From NCBI RefSeq assembly GCF_016406145.1, contig NZ_CP066306.1, positions 1,550,001 through 1,614,000 on the forward strand: a stretch of 64,000 bases of DNA, read 5' to 3'. Below, piece by piece: positions 35,376 to 43,614 of the stretch (positions are counted from its first letter, which is position 1; each line of letters starts with the position of its first letter). The notes under the pieces were generated by a model, which was given only the letters and a program-made list of their open reading frames with translations, ran no database searches and was not told the DNA's origin. Position numbers and translations under genes: made by a program. This stretch comes from Pseudomonas putida (lineage in GTDB: Bacteria > Pseudomonadota > Gammaproteobacteria > Pseudomonadales > Pseudomonadaceae).

Positions 35376-37448
35376 ATGGCTAACACGGATGCCTTGAAGC
35401 AACAGGGCGCGCGAGCTTTCTCGCCGACCTTGAAATCGCACTTGGCCTATACGCTGCTCAGTGCCTTGGTGATCATGCTGATGCTCAGCCTGGTGCGCCT
35501 CGCGCTGCTGGTCTACAACAGTGACATGATCGGCGACACCCCTTATTCCACCGTTGCCGAAGGCTTGTTCAACGGTTTGCGCTTCGACCTGCGCGTGGTG
35601 GTGTACCTGAGCATCCCGTTGCTGCTGGCAACGCTGAGCCCATGGGCCATGGCCCGGCGCGGCCTGTTCCGCCTCTGGCTGACCCTCACCTCGAGCGTGG
35701 TGATGTTCCTCGGCCTGATGGAGCTGGACTTCTACCGCGAGTTCCACCAGCGCCTGAACGGCCTGGTCTTCCAGTACATCAAGGAAGACCCGAAAACCGT
35801 GATGAGCATGCTCTGGTACGGCTTCCCGGTGGTCCGCTACTTGCTGGCCTGGCTGTTCGGCACCTGGCTGCTGAGCCTGCTGTTCAAGGGCATCGACCGC
35901 CTGACCCGTGGCGTCGGTGGCAGTGGCGTTGCCGTGCAGCGCAGTATTGCGCCGTGGTACCACCGCCTGGCCGTGTTCATGGTGATCCTGCTGGTGGCTG
36001 TGGTTGCCGCCCGTGGCACCCTGCGCCAGGGCCCGCCCATGCGCTGGGGCGATGCCTTCACCACTGACTCCAACTTCGTCAACCAGCTGGGCCTCAACGG
36101 TACCCTGACCCTGATCGACGCTGCCAAGAGCCGTTTCGGCGAGGACCGTGCCAACATCTGGAAGCCGGTGCTGGAGCAGAACCTGGCCACGCAGACCGTG
36201 CGTGAACATCTCCTGACCCCTTACGACACGCTGGTCGATACCGACGAGGCCGCCGTGCGCCGTGACTTCGTGCCGCCGGCCGAAGGTACCTTGCCGGTCA
36301 AGAACGTCGTGGTGATCCTCATGGAGAGCTTCGCCGGCCATTCGGTAGGCGCCCTGGGCAGCCCGAACAACATCACCCCGTACTTCGACAAGCTGGCCAA
36401 GGAAGGGCTGTTGTTCGACCGCTTCTTCTCCAACGGTACCCATACCCACCAGGGCATGTTCGCCACCATGGCCTGCTTCCCCAACCTGCCGGGCTTCGAA
36501 TACCTGATGCAGACCCCGGAAGGCGGCCACAAGCTGTCGGGCTTGCCGGCGCTGCTGAGCGCCCGTGACTACGACGACGTGTACGTCTACAACGGTGATT
36601 TCGCCTGGGACAACCAGTCCGGCTTCTTCGGCAACCAGGGCATGACCACCTTCATCGGCCGCAACGACTTCGTCGACCCGGTGTTCTCCGACCCGACCTG
36701 GGGCGTTTCCGACCAGGACATGTTCGACCGTGGCAACGAAGAACTGGCCAAGCATGATGGCAAGAAGCCGATCTACGCGCTGCTGCAGACGCTGTCCAAC
36801 CACACCCCGTATGCCTTGCCCAAGGACCTGCCGGTCGAGAAGGTCACCGGCCAGGGCCGCCTGGACGAGCACCTGACCGCCATGCGCTACTCCGACTGGG
36901 CGCTGGGCCAGTTCTTCGAGAAGGCGCGCAAGGAGCCGTACTTCAAGGACACCCTGTTCGTCATCGTTGGCGACCATGGTTTTGGCAACCACCAGCAGGT
37001 TACCGAACTGGACCTGGGCCGCTTCAACGTGCCGCTGCTGCTGATCGCGCCGGGTATCCAGGAGAAGTTCGGTGCGCTTAACCACACCGTGGGTACCCAG
37101 GTCGACATCGTGCCGACCATCATGGGCCGCCTGGGTGGCCAGGCACGGCACCAGTGCTGGGGCCGCGACCTGCTCAACCTGCCTGAGGGCGACCAGGGCG
37201 TTGGCATGATCAAGCCGTCGGGCAGCGAGCAGATCGTTGGCCTGGTGCAGGGTGACCGCATCCTCATCGAGTCCAAGGACATGACCCCGCGCCTTTACCG
37301 CTACCAGCTGGGCAGCGAGTTCAAGGCCGAGCTGATCGAAAGCCCCGACCAGCCGCAAATGCTCAAGCAGCTCGAAGCGTATATCCAGACCGCGACCAAG
37401 AGCCTGCTCGACAACACGGCCGGTGTGGTGCACGGTACACCGAAGTAA
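35376..37448 (+). CDS. LTA synthase-family membrane sulfatase (phosphoglycerol transferase-like)
   Basis: A 690-aa protein; MANTDALKQQGARAF is taken as start, giving a short cytoplasmic tail before five transmembrane helices (residues about 25-215). A large periplasmic sulfatase/alkaline-phosphatase-fold domain follows: VVVILMESFAGHSVGALG (metal-binding Glu), FFSNGTHTHQGMFA with the likely catalytic Thr, TLSNHTPYALP and FVIVGDHGFGNHQQ (metal Asp/His). Gram-negative members transfer phosphoglycerol or similar groups to periplasmic glucans or LPS. It is monocistronic, with a REP downstream. Substrate unknown. Confidence 0.85.
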   Translation: MANTDALKQQGARAFSPTLKSHLAYTLLSALVIMLMLSLVRLALLVYNSDMIGDTPYSTVAEGLFNGLRFDLRVVVYLSIPLLLATLSPWAMARRGLFRLWLTLTSSVVMFLGLMELDFYREFHQRLNGLVFQYIKEDPKTVMSMLWYGFPVVRYLLAWLFGTWLLSLLFKGIDRLTRGVGGSGVAVQRSIAPWYHRLAVFMVILLVAVVAARGTLRQGPPMRWGDAFTTDSNFVNQLGLNGTLTLIDAAKSRFGEDRANIWKPVLEQNLATQTVREHLLTPYDTLVDTDEAAVRRDFVPPAEGTLPVKNVVVILMESFAGHSVGALGSPNNITPYFDKLAKEGLLFDRFFSNGTHTHQGMFATMACFPNLPGFEYLMQTPEGGHKLSGLPALLSARDYDDVYVYNGDFAWDNQSGFFGNQGMTTFIGRNDFVDPVFSDPTWGVSDQDMFDRGNEELAKHDGKKPIYALLQTLSNHTPYALPKDLPVEKVTGQGRLDEHLTAMRYSDWALGQFFEKARKEPYFKDTLFVIVGDHGFGNHQQVTELDLGRFNVPLLLIAPGIQEKFGALNHTVGTQVDIVPTIMGRLGGQARHQCWGRDLLNLPEGDQGVGMIKPSGSEQIVGLVQGDRILIESKDMTPRLYRYQLGSEFKAELIESPDQPQMLKQLEAYIQTATKSLLDNTAGVVHGTPK

Positions 37449-37458
37449 CTTGCAAACA

Positions 37459-37545
37459 GGGCCGCCTGGCGGCCCATCGCCGGCAAGCCGGCTCCCACAG
37501 GGATCGCGCCAGCTTTTAGAGGTTGAGCAAGACAGTTGCTCCCAC
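37459..37545. repeat. Hairpin, single REP and linked 55-bp repeat
   Basis: GGGCCGCC (37459-37466)/GGCGGCCC (37468-37475) forms a hairpin just after the sulfatase stop. It runs into one REP (about 37471-37500), followed by a 55-bp sequence (37491-37545) whose reverse complement recurs at 55153-55207 and, more diverged, at 55369-55423. Confidence 0.75.
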
Positions 37546-37663
37546 AAGGTAGGGCGCCGGCCTGCGGTCACCAGTGGCTGCAACTGACTGAACAAAACCC
37601 CCGGCTCACGGTCAAGCATTAACAGGCATCACCCCGGTGTTCTCTGCTTGAGAGGGCTATTCA

Positions 37664-37900
37664 ATGAAAGAGTGGGAAGTCATCTTTGCCGACCAGAAAG
37701 GCGAGCCAATCACGCTGCTGATGCACGGCGAACAGTGCCCCAGCGAGGAAGAGGCAGCTCGTGCCATTCGTTCGCATCTTTTCCCGGTCATGGATGAACT
37801 GGACCTCAACGACTTCCAGGACCGGGCCCCATCCCCCACGGCACGTTGGCTCAAGGAGCAGAACGGCGTGGTCATCACCCGTATCCAGGAATCTTCCTGA
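37664..37900 (+). CDS. Small uncharacterised protein
   Basis: A 78-aa soluble protein, MKEWEVIFADQKGEPITLLM, with an acidic helical middle (PSEEEAARAIRSHLFPVMDE) and a C-terminal WLKEQNGVVITRI strand. No signal or TM. The upstream GAGAGGGC may be its ribosome site. I recognise no family; the layout suggests a small beta-alpha-beta fold. It stands alone before rraB. Confidence 0.65.
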   Translation: MKEWEVIFADQKGEPITLLMHGEQCPSEEEAARAIRSHLFPVMDELDLNDFQDRAPSPTARWLKEQNGVVITRIQESS

Positions 37901-38075
37901 CCCGCGCGGTTGGCGTGGTGCCGTGCCAGGCACTACGCTAGTGGGAGGTGTTGGCCTGTTCTGCGGGGCTGCACCTGTCAATTCGCGTCTTGCATCAGCT
38001 CGAACTGCACGGCAATGCCGGCAGGTGCGTAGTGCACGGAAAGTCTATCCATTGCTTTATTCAGGAGGACGATTC

Positions 38076-38408
38076 ATGAGCAGCCAGAACGACGATATCA
38101 GCAGCAATGTCCTGCGTCAGATGAAAGCTGGCGGTTTCGATTTCAGCCGTATCCATCCCATCGAGTTCTACGCGGTATTTCCAGATGAAGCCGGTGCGCG
38201 ACGCGCGGCCGGGCAGTTTCGCGGTGAGTCGCTCAATGCTCAGGTGCGAGAACGGGGTGATGGTGTGTGGCACCTGGAACTGAGCAAGATCATGTATGCC
38301 ACCTATGGTGGTATCGGGGACTTCGAAGAGGCGTTCGAGCAGGTCGTGTCACCCTATGGCGGCGAAGTAGAGGGGTGGGGCGTCAAGCAGGAACGGCCGA
38401 TAGCCTGA
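38076..38408 (+). CDS. rraB: RraB-family ribonuclease E inhibitor
   Basis: A 110-aa acidic protein; AGGAGG lies 9 bp before ATG. The frame extends upstream but lacks a supported start. Family pattern: VLRQMKAGGFDFSRIHPIEFYAVFP, GARRAAGQF, ERGDGVWHLELSK and FEEAFEQVVSPYGGEVEGWG. RraB binds RNase E and modulates mRNA decay. It converges with the cytochrome gene over a terminator hairpin. Pseudomonas proteins are somewhat shorter than E. coli RraB, so a RraB-like label is the safer form. Confidence 0.85.
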   Translation: MSSQNDDISSNVLRQMKAGGFDFSRIHPIEFYAVFPDEAGARRAAGQFRGESLNAQVRERGDGVWHLELSKIMYATYGGIGDFEEAFEQVVSPYGGEVEGWGVKQERPIA

Positions 38409-38437
38409 AACCCACTGGGGCTGCCTTGCAGCCCGAT

Positions 38438-38463
38438 CCAATCGCCGGCCAGCCGGCGATTGG
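38438..38463. terminator. Perfect 12-bp hairpin between convergent genes
   Basis: CCAATCGCCGGC (38438-38449) pairs with GCCGGCGATTGG (38452-38463), preceded by a second small hairpin GGGCTGC/GCAGCCC. It separates rraB and the cytochrome gene and resembles a REP core. Confidence 0.6.
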
Positions 38464-38466
38464 CCT

Positions 38467-39267
38467 TCAAGGCCTACGCTTGGCCATATGCCCCAGATAA
38501 GCCAGCAGGGCATCCAGTTCCTCTTCACTCAAAACACTTTCGGCAAACCCCGGCATCCGCGCCTGTGGCCACTGCCTCAAGCTTTGCGGGTCACGAATGT
38601 ACTGGCGCAGGAACCCCGGCTGGAAATACTCGGTCGGGTTATGCGGCACATTCAGGTCCGGGCCGAACTGGGCATCCCCCGCACCGTTGAGCCGATGACA
38701 GGCCAGGCAGTTCTGCTGGAACAGGGCAAAGCCCTGGCGCACCGGGTCTTCGGCCGGCAGCTTCGGGTCAGGGAGCAGCGCCGGGAAGCGTTGTTCCACC
38801 GCCGCCAGGCGGCGGATGGTGGCGATCTGAAACGGCCATTGCTCGGGGCGGATGCCGCTTGCCTGTGGGGCGGTCCACACCAGGTAGAACGGCCCGGCGC
38901 TTGGCTTGCCGTTGCCCAGTGCCGGCCACGGCGCGGCGGGGTCTTCGATGGCCAGCCAGGCGCGTGCCGGGCCCTCTTGCAGCAACGGCGCGGCCGGCAT
39001 TTCGGCAGCGAAACCGTCCAGCGCCACGGCCTGCAGGTGATCATCTGCCTTTATGCCTTGCAACAGCGTGGCCAAAGGCACCGCGCGGTAACGCATGGGC
39101 CGTTTATAAGAGACGTCCTGCTCGATGTTTATTTCGCGTGCTTGCGGCATGCGCAGCAAATCTGCGCTGTCCAGAGTGCGCGACGAGCCGTCGAGTTCCA
39201 GGTGCAGTTGGGCCGCCGACAGGGGCAGGCTGAGAAGAAGGGCTAGCAGGGCAAAACCTAGGCGCAT
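38467..39267 (-). CDS. Exported c-type cytochrome with N-terminal molybdopterin-binding-like domain
   Basis: A 266-aa protein with a signal peptide (MRLGFALLALLLSLPLSAA). Residues about 20-160 resemble the sulfite-oxidase-fold domain without obvious cofactor Cys (LHLELDGSSRTLDSADLLRM, FYLVWTAP). The C-terminal class I cytochrome c domain has CLACH (residues 187-191) with an axial Met likely at 238 (ARMPGF). It would carry electrons in the periplasm. The ATG after a GTG is used as start. The partner enzyme is not encoded nearby. Confidence 0.8.
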   Translation of the reverse strand: MRLGFALLALLLSLPLSAAQLHLELDGSSRTLDSADLLRMPQAREINIEQDVSYKRPMRYRAVPLATLLQGIKADDHLQAVALDGFAAEMPAAPLLQEGPARAWLAIEDPAAPWPALGNGKPSAGPFYLVWTAPQASGIRPEQWPFQIATIRRLAAVEQRFPALLPDPKLPAEDPVRQGFALFQQNCLACHRLNGAGDAQFGPDLNVPHNPTEYFQPGFLRQYIRDPQSLRQWPQARMPGFAESVLSEEELDALLAYLGHMAKRRP

Positions 39268-39333
39268 GGGCACGCTCCGACCGTCATGGCCGGCAGGTTA
39301 CCTGTGCGTTGCCCCTTGAGGCCACTGCCATCG

Positions 39334-39429
39334 TCATCCGAACAAACGTGTCAGGTTCGGCAAGATCAACAGCAACGTCGTGGCGAATAAAATGAGCCCA
39401 GCTTGGCGAAGTTTCGATTGTCTGAACAT
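39334..39429 (-). CDS. Possible 31-aa single-helix membrane protein
   Basis: MFRQSKLRQAGL begins a short frame with a basic N-terminus and a hydrophobic helix (LILFATTLLLILPN), preceded by AAGAAGGCGG at a suitable distance. The size and topology are those of bacterial small membrane proteins. The coding claim rests on these features only; there is no homology evidence. Confidence 0.4.
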   Translation of the reverse strand: MFRQSKLRQAGLILFATTLLLILPNLTRLFG

Positions 39430-39793
39430 GGCGGACCGCCTTCTTGTTGTTATTCCTGAATACCCGTTGGCTTCCTTGTCGCACTTCGGGTCGATCACCG
39501 CAGCGTGCCTGCACGCCCTACCACTTACCTCTTTGCATCGATATACAACCAACAGTAGGGTGAACGTCATCCATGTTTAAGAACCCTTTGTTCTATTAAA
39601 GCTGAAAATCGATTGTTTGATGATATGAGGCAAAAAGCCAGCCCTCTGGCACGCTCTGGCTAGACAGTGGCGCAACACCCTGCGCCTACCCGACAAAATG
39701 TGACCGTTCGTCAGTGCAGCCTACTTGCTTGTACGTGCCTTTCACGGCAGTCTCTACAGCTGATTCCCACCCATGTCGTTCAGGACTATCCCT
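39430..39793. other. Gene-free A/T-rich intergenic region
   Basis: This contains no convincing frame. The stretch 39560-39640 is clearly A/T-rich and probably holds promoters for the small membrane frame (minus) and the glutamine amidotransferase gene (plus); I cannot assign hexamers with confidence. Confidence 0.5.
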
Positions 39794-40528
39794 ATGTCGT
39801 TACGCATCTGCATCCTTGAGACCGATGTCCTGCGACCGGAGTTGACCGCGCAGTATCAGGGCTACGGCAGGATGTTCGAGCAGCTCTTCTCGCGGCAGCC
39901 GATCGCAGCCGAGTTTCGTGTGTACAACGTGATGAACGGCGATTACCCCGCCGACGATGAACGTTTCGATGCCTACCTTGTGACAGGCAGCAAGGCGGAC
40001 TCGTTCGGTACCGATCCATGGATCCAGACCCTCAAGGCGTATTTGCTCAAGCTTTACCAGCGCGGCGAAAAGCTGCTGGGTGTGTGCTTCGGCCATCAGT
40101 TGCTGGCGTTGACCCTGGGTGGCAAGGCCGAGCGGGCCGACAAGGGGTGGGGCGTTGGCATCCATCGCTACTCGCTGGCGGCGCATGCGCCATGGATGGA
40201 CCCTGAGGTTTCCGAGCTGACCCTGCTGATCAGCCACCAGGACCAGGTGACCGAGCTGCCTGAAGGCGCCACGGTGATCGCGTCGAGCGATTTCTGCCCG
40301 AATGCGGCGTATCACATTCGCGACCAGGTGCTGTGCTTCCAGGGGCATCCGGAGTTTGTCCACGACTATTCGCGGGCCTTGTTGGATGCGCGTCAGGAAT
40401 ACCTGGGGGATGAGGTTTACCACAAGGCAGTGGCTAGCCTGGCCACTGAACACCAGGGCGACCTGGTCGGCGAGTGGATGATGCGCTTCATCCAGCAGCC
40501 AGCCAAGGCCAGCGACAGCGCTGCCTGA
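39794..40528 (+). CDS. Class I glutamine amidotransferase-like protein
   Basis: A 244-aa stand-alone GATase1 domain (start MSLRICILETDVL; AGGA 8 bp upstream). The nucleophile elbow is GVCFGHQLLA with Cys98; the His-x-Glu part is CFQGHPEFVHDY. These complete a Cys-His-Glu triad, so it is likely an active glutaminase or a gamma-glutamyl hydrolase-like enzyme. Homologues in Pseudomonas are annotated as GMP synthase-like, but no synthetase domain is present. Substrate unknown. It is convergent with the CorA gene. Confidence 0.85.
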   Translation: MSLRICILETDVLRPELTAQYQGYGRMFEQLFSRQPIAAEFRVYNVMNGDYPADDERFDAYLVTGSKADSFGTDPWIQTLKAYLLKLYQRGEKLLGVCFGHQLLALTLGGKAERADKGWGVGIHRYSLAAHAPWMDPEVSELTLLISHQDQVTELPEGATVIASSDFCPNAAYHIRDQVLCFQGHPEFVHDYSRALLDARQEYLGDEVYHKAVASLATEHQGDLVGEWMMRFIQQPAKASDSAA

Positions 40529-40560
40529 ACCACAGGGGCTGCAAAAGCAGCCCCGACACG

Positions 40561-41532
40561 CTAAAGCCAGCCGGAGCGCTTGAAACTGGCGAACAGGCCG
40601 GTGCATCCCAGCCCGATCACCGCCAGTACCCCGAAATACCCGTAATGCCAGCCAAGCTCCGGCATGTTCTGGAAGTTCATCCCGTAGATCCCGGCAATCG
40701 CCGTGGGGAAAGCCAGAATCGCCGCCCACGCTGCGAACTTGCGCTGCACGATGCTTTGCCGCCGTGACTCCAGCAGCATGCCAATCTCGATGGTCTGGCT
40801 GGCGATGTCGCGGATCCCGACCAAATCTTCCATTTGCCGCGTCACGTGGATCTGCACGTCGCGAAAGTAGGGGCGCATGTTCTTGTCGATGAAGGGGAAA
40901 CTCAGGCGCTGCAGCTCCTCGCTTATCTCCACCATCGGTGCCACATAGCGGCGCAGGCGCAAGATGTCACGGCGCAGGCTGTGCAGGCGGCGAATGTCGT
41001 CTTCGAGCAATGAGCCGGTGAGCACGCTCTGCTCCAGCTCTTCGATCTCGCCATGGATGGCTTCGCTGACCGGTTGGTAGTTTTCGGTAACGAAGTCCAG
41101 CAGTGCGTAAAGCACGAAATCTTCGCCGTGCTCCAACAGCAAGGGGCGCGCCTCGCAGCGTTGGCGCACCAGGGCATAGGATTTGGAGTGGCCATTGCGG
41201 CAGGTAATGATGTAGCCGTTGCCGGCGAAGATGTGGGTTTCGATGAACTCCAGCTTGCCCTCATGGCGCACGGGTGAATAGGTGACGATGAACAGCGCGT
41301 CGCCGAAGGTTTCGAGCTTGGGCCGGCTGTGTTTCTCCAGTGCGTCTTCAATGGCCAGTTCGTGCAGGTTGAACTGGCACTGCAGGTTGGCCAGTTCTTC
41401 GGCATTGGGCTCTTCCAGGCCGATCCAGACGAAATGCCCGGGCTTGCGCGCCCACTCGCTGCCCTCGTCGATGCTGATGTTGGTGACTTTTCTGCCGGCG
41501 CTGTACACCGCCGATGCCACGACTCGACCCAT
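40561..41532 (-). CDS. CorA-family magnesium/divalent cation channel
   Basis: About 323 aa from the ATG of MGRVVASAVYSAG; a GTG 24 bp upstream (MQPDKW...) is an alternative start. Soluble N-terminal funnel domain with LAIEDALEKHSRPK, a long stalk helix, and two C-terminal TM helices joined by the selectivity loop YGMNFQNMPEL (GMN motif), ending in a basic KRSGWL. It conducts Mg2+ and perhaps Co2+/Ni2+ through the inner membrane. It is upstream-adjacent to plsC-like gene on the same strand with a 63-bp gap. Confidence 0.9.
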   Translation of the reverse strand: MGRVVASAVYSAGRKVTNISIDEGSEWARKPGHFVWIGLEEPNAEELANLQCQFNLHELAIEDALEKHSRPKLETFGDALFIVTYSPVRHEGKLEFIETHIFAGNGYIITCRNGHSKSYALVRQRCEARPLLLEHGEDFVLYALLDFVTENYQPVSEAIHGEIEELEQSVLTGSLLEDDIRRLHSLRRDILRLRRYVAPMVEISEELQRLSFPFIDKNMRPYFRDVQIHVTRQMEDLVGIRDIASQTIEIGMLLESRRQSIVQRKFAAWAAILAFPTAIAGIYGMNFQNMPELGWHYGYFGVLAVIGLGCTGLFASFKRSGWL

Positions 41533-41595
41533 GGTTATCCACTTGTCCGGTTGCACACGGGTTACAGCTTGGGCTGTATGGGCCTTGAGGGCAAC

Positions 41596-42315
41596 CTAGC
41601 GTTTGGCCAGCTCGCCTTCCATGTGGTCGATGCACTGCTGCATCTGCCCGCGGCACTGCTCGATCAACGTTGGAATGTCTTGCTGGGTCAACCCTTCGGT
41701 GTTGATCGGCGGCAGTGAGCGCACGATCACTGTGCGGCGCCGCCAGCTGTTCAGGCCCAGGCGCCGCGCATAGCGGCTGACGCACACCGGCACGATTGGC
41801 ACGCCCGCTTCGAGGGCCATGTGGAAGGCGCCTTTCTTGAACGCCAGCAATTGGTCTTCGGGGTTGCGCGTGCCTTCCGGGAAAATCCAGATCGAGGTGT
41901 CGTCACGCAGGATGCGCGTGGTCACCTGCATGGCCTTGCGCGCCTGGTAAGCGTTCTTGCGGTCCACCAGTACATTGCCGCCCAGCCAGAACAACTGCCC
42001 GAACAGCGGGATCCAGCCGAGGCTTTTCTTGCCGATGGCGACAGTGCGCCGGGGCACCACATGGCCGAGGATGAACAGGTCGAAGTTGGACTGGTGGTTG
42101 GCAATGATCACGCAGCCGGGTGGCTGGTCCCACAGCGGGCCGACTTCGGCCTCGACCTTGATGCGCAGCAGCCAAGTGGCCGGCCGGCTGTAAAGGCGGG
42201 CGAAGATGCGGCTGTTGTCGCGATTGAAGGGGCGCAGCAGGCCGATCAGCAGGCCAATGGCCCCGACCAGCAGGAAGTGCAGCGCCAGCAGGAGCATGCG
42301 AAGGCAGTAAAGCAT
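41596..42315 (-). CDS. plsC: 1-acylglycerol-3-phosphate O-acyltransferase family protein (PlsC-like)
   Basis: About 239 aa (ATG at MLYCLRMLLL; a GTG four codons upstream is possible). An N-terminal TM helix is followed by the catalytic NHQSNFD (H-x4-D), GKKSLGWIPLFGQL, FPEGTRNPED and VPIVPVCVSRY: acyltransferase motifs I to IV. It esterifies lysophosphatidic acid to phosphatidic acid at the inner membrane. P. putida has several paralogues, so plsC names the family rather than a unique gene. Confidence 0.88.
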   Translation of the reverse strand: MLYCLRMLLLALHFLLVGAIGLLIGLLRPFNRDNSRIFARLYSRPATWLLRIKVEAEVGPLWDQPPGCVIIANHQSNFDLFILGHVVPRRTVAIGKKSLGWIPLFGQLFWLGGNVLVDRKNAYQARKAMQVTTRILRDDTSIWIFPEGTRNPEDQLLAFKKGAFHMALEAGVPIVPVCVSRYARRLGLNSWRRRTVIVRSLPPINTEGLTQQDIPTLIEQCRGQMQQCIDHMEGELAKR

Positions 42316-42432
42316 GGTACGACTCACACCAGACAGTCGCGGTGCAGTGTACGGCTGTGCACTGGGTTGGGCAAACCTTGGGTTCGCCGTAATGGCCCTA
42401 AGGGCGGCGTACCGGCCAGAGGGCCTCCAGGG

Positions 42433-43122
42433 TCAACCGAGCGGGTTCTGGTCCAGCTCGATCGCCTCATCCAGGGCATCCAGCAGGCCCTTGCGCACCT
42501 TCAGCTTGGTGTTCTTGTGCGCCAGCATGTTCAGCTTCTTCAATTCACGCGCAGCGGCCAGTGCGGTGTCGAGCAACTGCTCGGCCGGCACCACCTTGTC
42601 GAGGAAGCCCGCTTGCATCGCGCCATGTGGGTCGAAGATTTCGGCATTGTTCACCGAACGCTGGAATGCTGCGCGGTTCAGGCGATCGCGGGCCAGTTCG
42701 ATGCCGGCGTGGTGCATGGTCATGCCGATCTGCACTTCGTTCAGGCAGATCTTGTAAGGCCCCTCGACACCGATGCGGTAGTCGGCGGACAACAACAGGA
42801 AGGCGCCCTTGGCCACGGCGTTGCCGGGGCAGGCGACAATCACCGGGAACGGGTGAGAGAGCAGGCGCCGGGCCAGGGTGGAGCCGGCGGTGACCAGGCT
42901 GATGGCTTCCTTGGGGCCTGCGGTCATCACTTTAAGGTCATAGCCGCCGGACAGGATGCCTGGCTGCCCGGTGATGATGACCACGGCGCGATCTTCCTTG
43001 GCGCGGTCCAGGGCGGCGTTGAAGGCAGTGATGACATCCGGTGAGATGGCGTTGACCTTGCCGTTGTTCAGGGTCAGGGTGGCGATGCCGTCTTCGGCGT
43101 GGTAGGTAATCAGCTCGCTCAT
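42433..43122 (-). CDS. Crotonase-fold protein (enoyl-CoA hydratase/isomerase family)
   Basis: A 229-aa crotonase. Start MSELITYHAEDGIATLTLNNGK is typical. Oxyanion-hole segments: ITGQPGILSGGYDLKVM and CPGNAVAKGAFLLLSADYRIG. The two catalytic Glu of true hydratases are not obvious at the usual places (SADYRIGVEGPYKICLNEVQ keeps one Glu), so an isomerase or other CoA reaction is possible. It has a C-terminal helical tail. Probably acts in fatty acid or related catabolism; no partner genes adjacent. Confidence 0.82.
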   Translation of the reverse strand: MSELITYHAEDGIATLTLNNGKVNAISPDVITAFNAALDRAKEDRAVVIITGQPGILSGGYDLKVMTAGPKEAISLVTAGSTLARRLLSHPFPVIVACPGNAVAKGAFLLLSADYRIGVEGPYKICLNEVQIGMTMHHAGIELARDRLNRAAFQRSVNNAEIFDPHGAMQAGFLDKVVPAEQLLDTALAAARELKKLNMLAHKNTKLKVRKGLLDALDEAIELDQNPLG

Positions 43123-43345
43123 GACAGAGTCCTTTAGGTGGCGTGGCGACGACGTTACCCAGCGCTGCGGGCCAGGTAAAGCAGCAAGGCTGACCAGCCA
43201 GTCAGCGACTGGCCCTCATGCCTTGCGCAATCAGGGCAGGGCGGCCGGGTGCGGTAAAAGCGCTGGCGAGATTGGCGGCTTTGCCCTGGCAGCCTCGGCT
43301 TTTCCGTGGTTTGGCTTAAATGCATGAAAAAACTGAAAAAAATGC

Positions 43346-43374
43346 TTGCCAAAGAAAAGGTCTTCTACTAAATT
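43346..43374 (+). promoter_or_regulatory. Sigma-70 promoter of tRNA-Ser
   Basis: -35 TTGCCA (43346-43351), 17-bp spacer, -10 TAAATT (43369-43374), followed by a GC-rich discriminator (GCGCGCC), a pattern usual for stringently controlled stable RNA genes. It lies about 38 bp upstream of the tRNA. Confidence 0.6.
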
Positions 43375-43412
43375 AGCGCGCCTCGACAGGCTGAATGGCT
43401 TGAAGAGAAAAC

Positions 43413-43502
43413 GGTGAAGTGTCCGAGTGGTCGAAGGAGCACGCCTGGAAAGTGTGTATACGAGAAATCGTATCAAGGGTTCAAATCCCTTCTTCACCGC
43501 CA
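43413..43502 (+). tRNA. serX: tRNA-Ser (anticodon GGA)
   Basis: A 90-nt class II tRNA. The acceptor stem GGTGAAG pairs with CTTCACC, discriminator G, encoded CCA. The anticodon loop CTGGAAA gives GGA, reading UCC/UCU. A long variable arm (TGTATACGAGAAATCGTATC) and T-loop GGTTCAAATCC are present. The gene symbol is generic. Confidence 0.95.
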
Positions 43503-43516
43503 CATTCTACGAAGAG

Positions 43517-43552
43517 CCCCCAAGCCGAAAGGTTTGGGGGATTTTTGTTTTT
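43517..43552 (+). terminator. Rho-independent terminator of tRNA-Ser
   Basis: CCCCCAA (43517-43523) pairs with TTGGGGG (43534-43540), followed by ATTTTTGTTTTT. It lies 15 bp past the tRNA 3' end. Confidence 0.9.
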
Positions 43553-43614
43553 ACGGTTGCGCTCGGTGGGCGTTTTGCAGCCTGGCCATTCTGGCCAGCA
43601 TGCGATTATGGCGC

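Noticed and set aside
35289..37619. A 776-codon frame antisense to the LtaS-like sulfatase gene
   Set aside because: It lacks any recognisable domain, is rich in His/Gln/Ala/Val as expected for the reverse strand of a GC-rich gene, and the sense frame is a clear family member.
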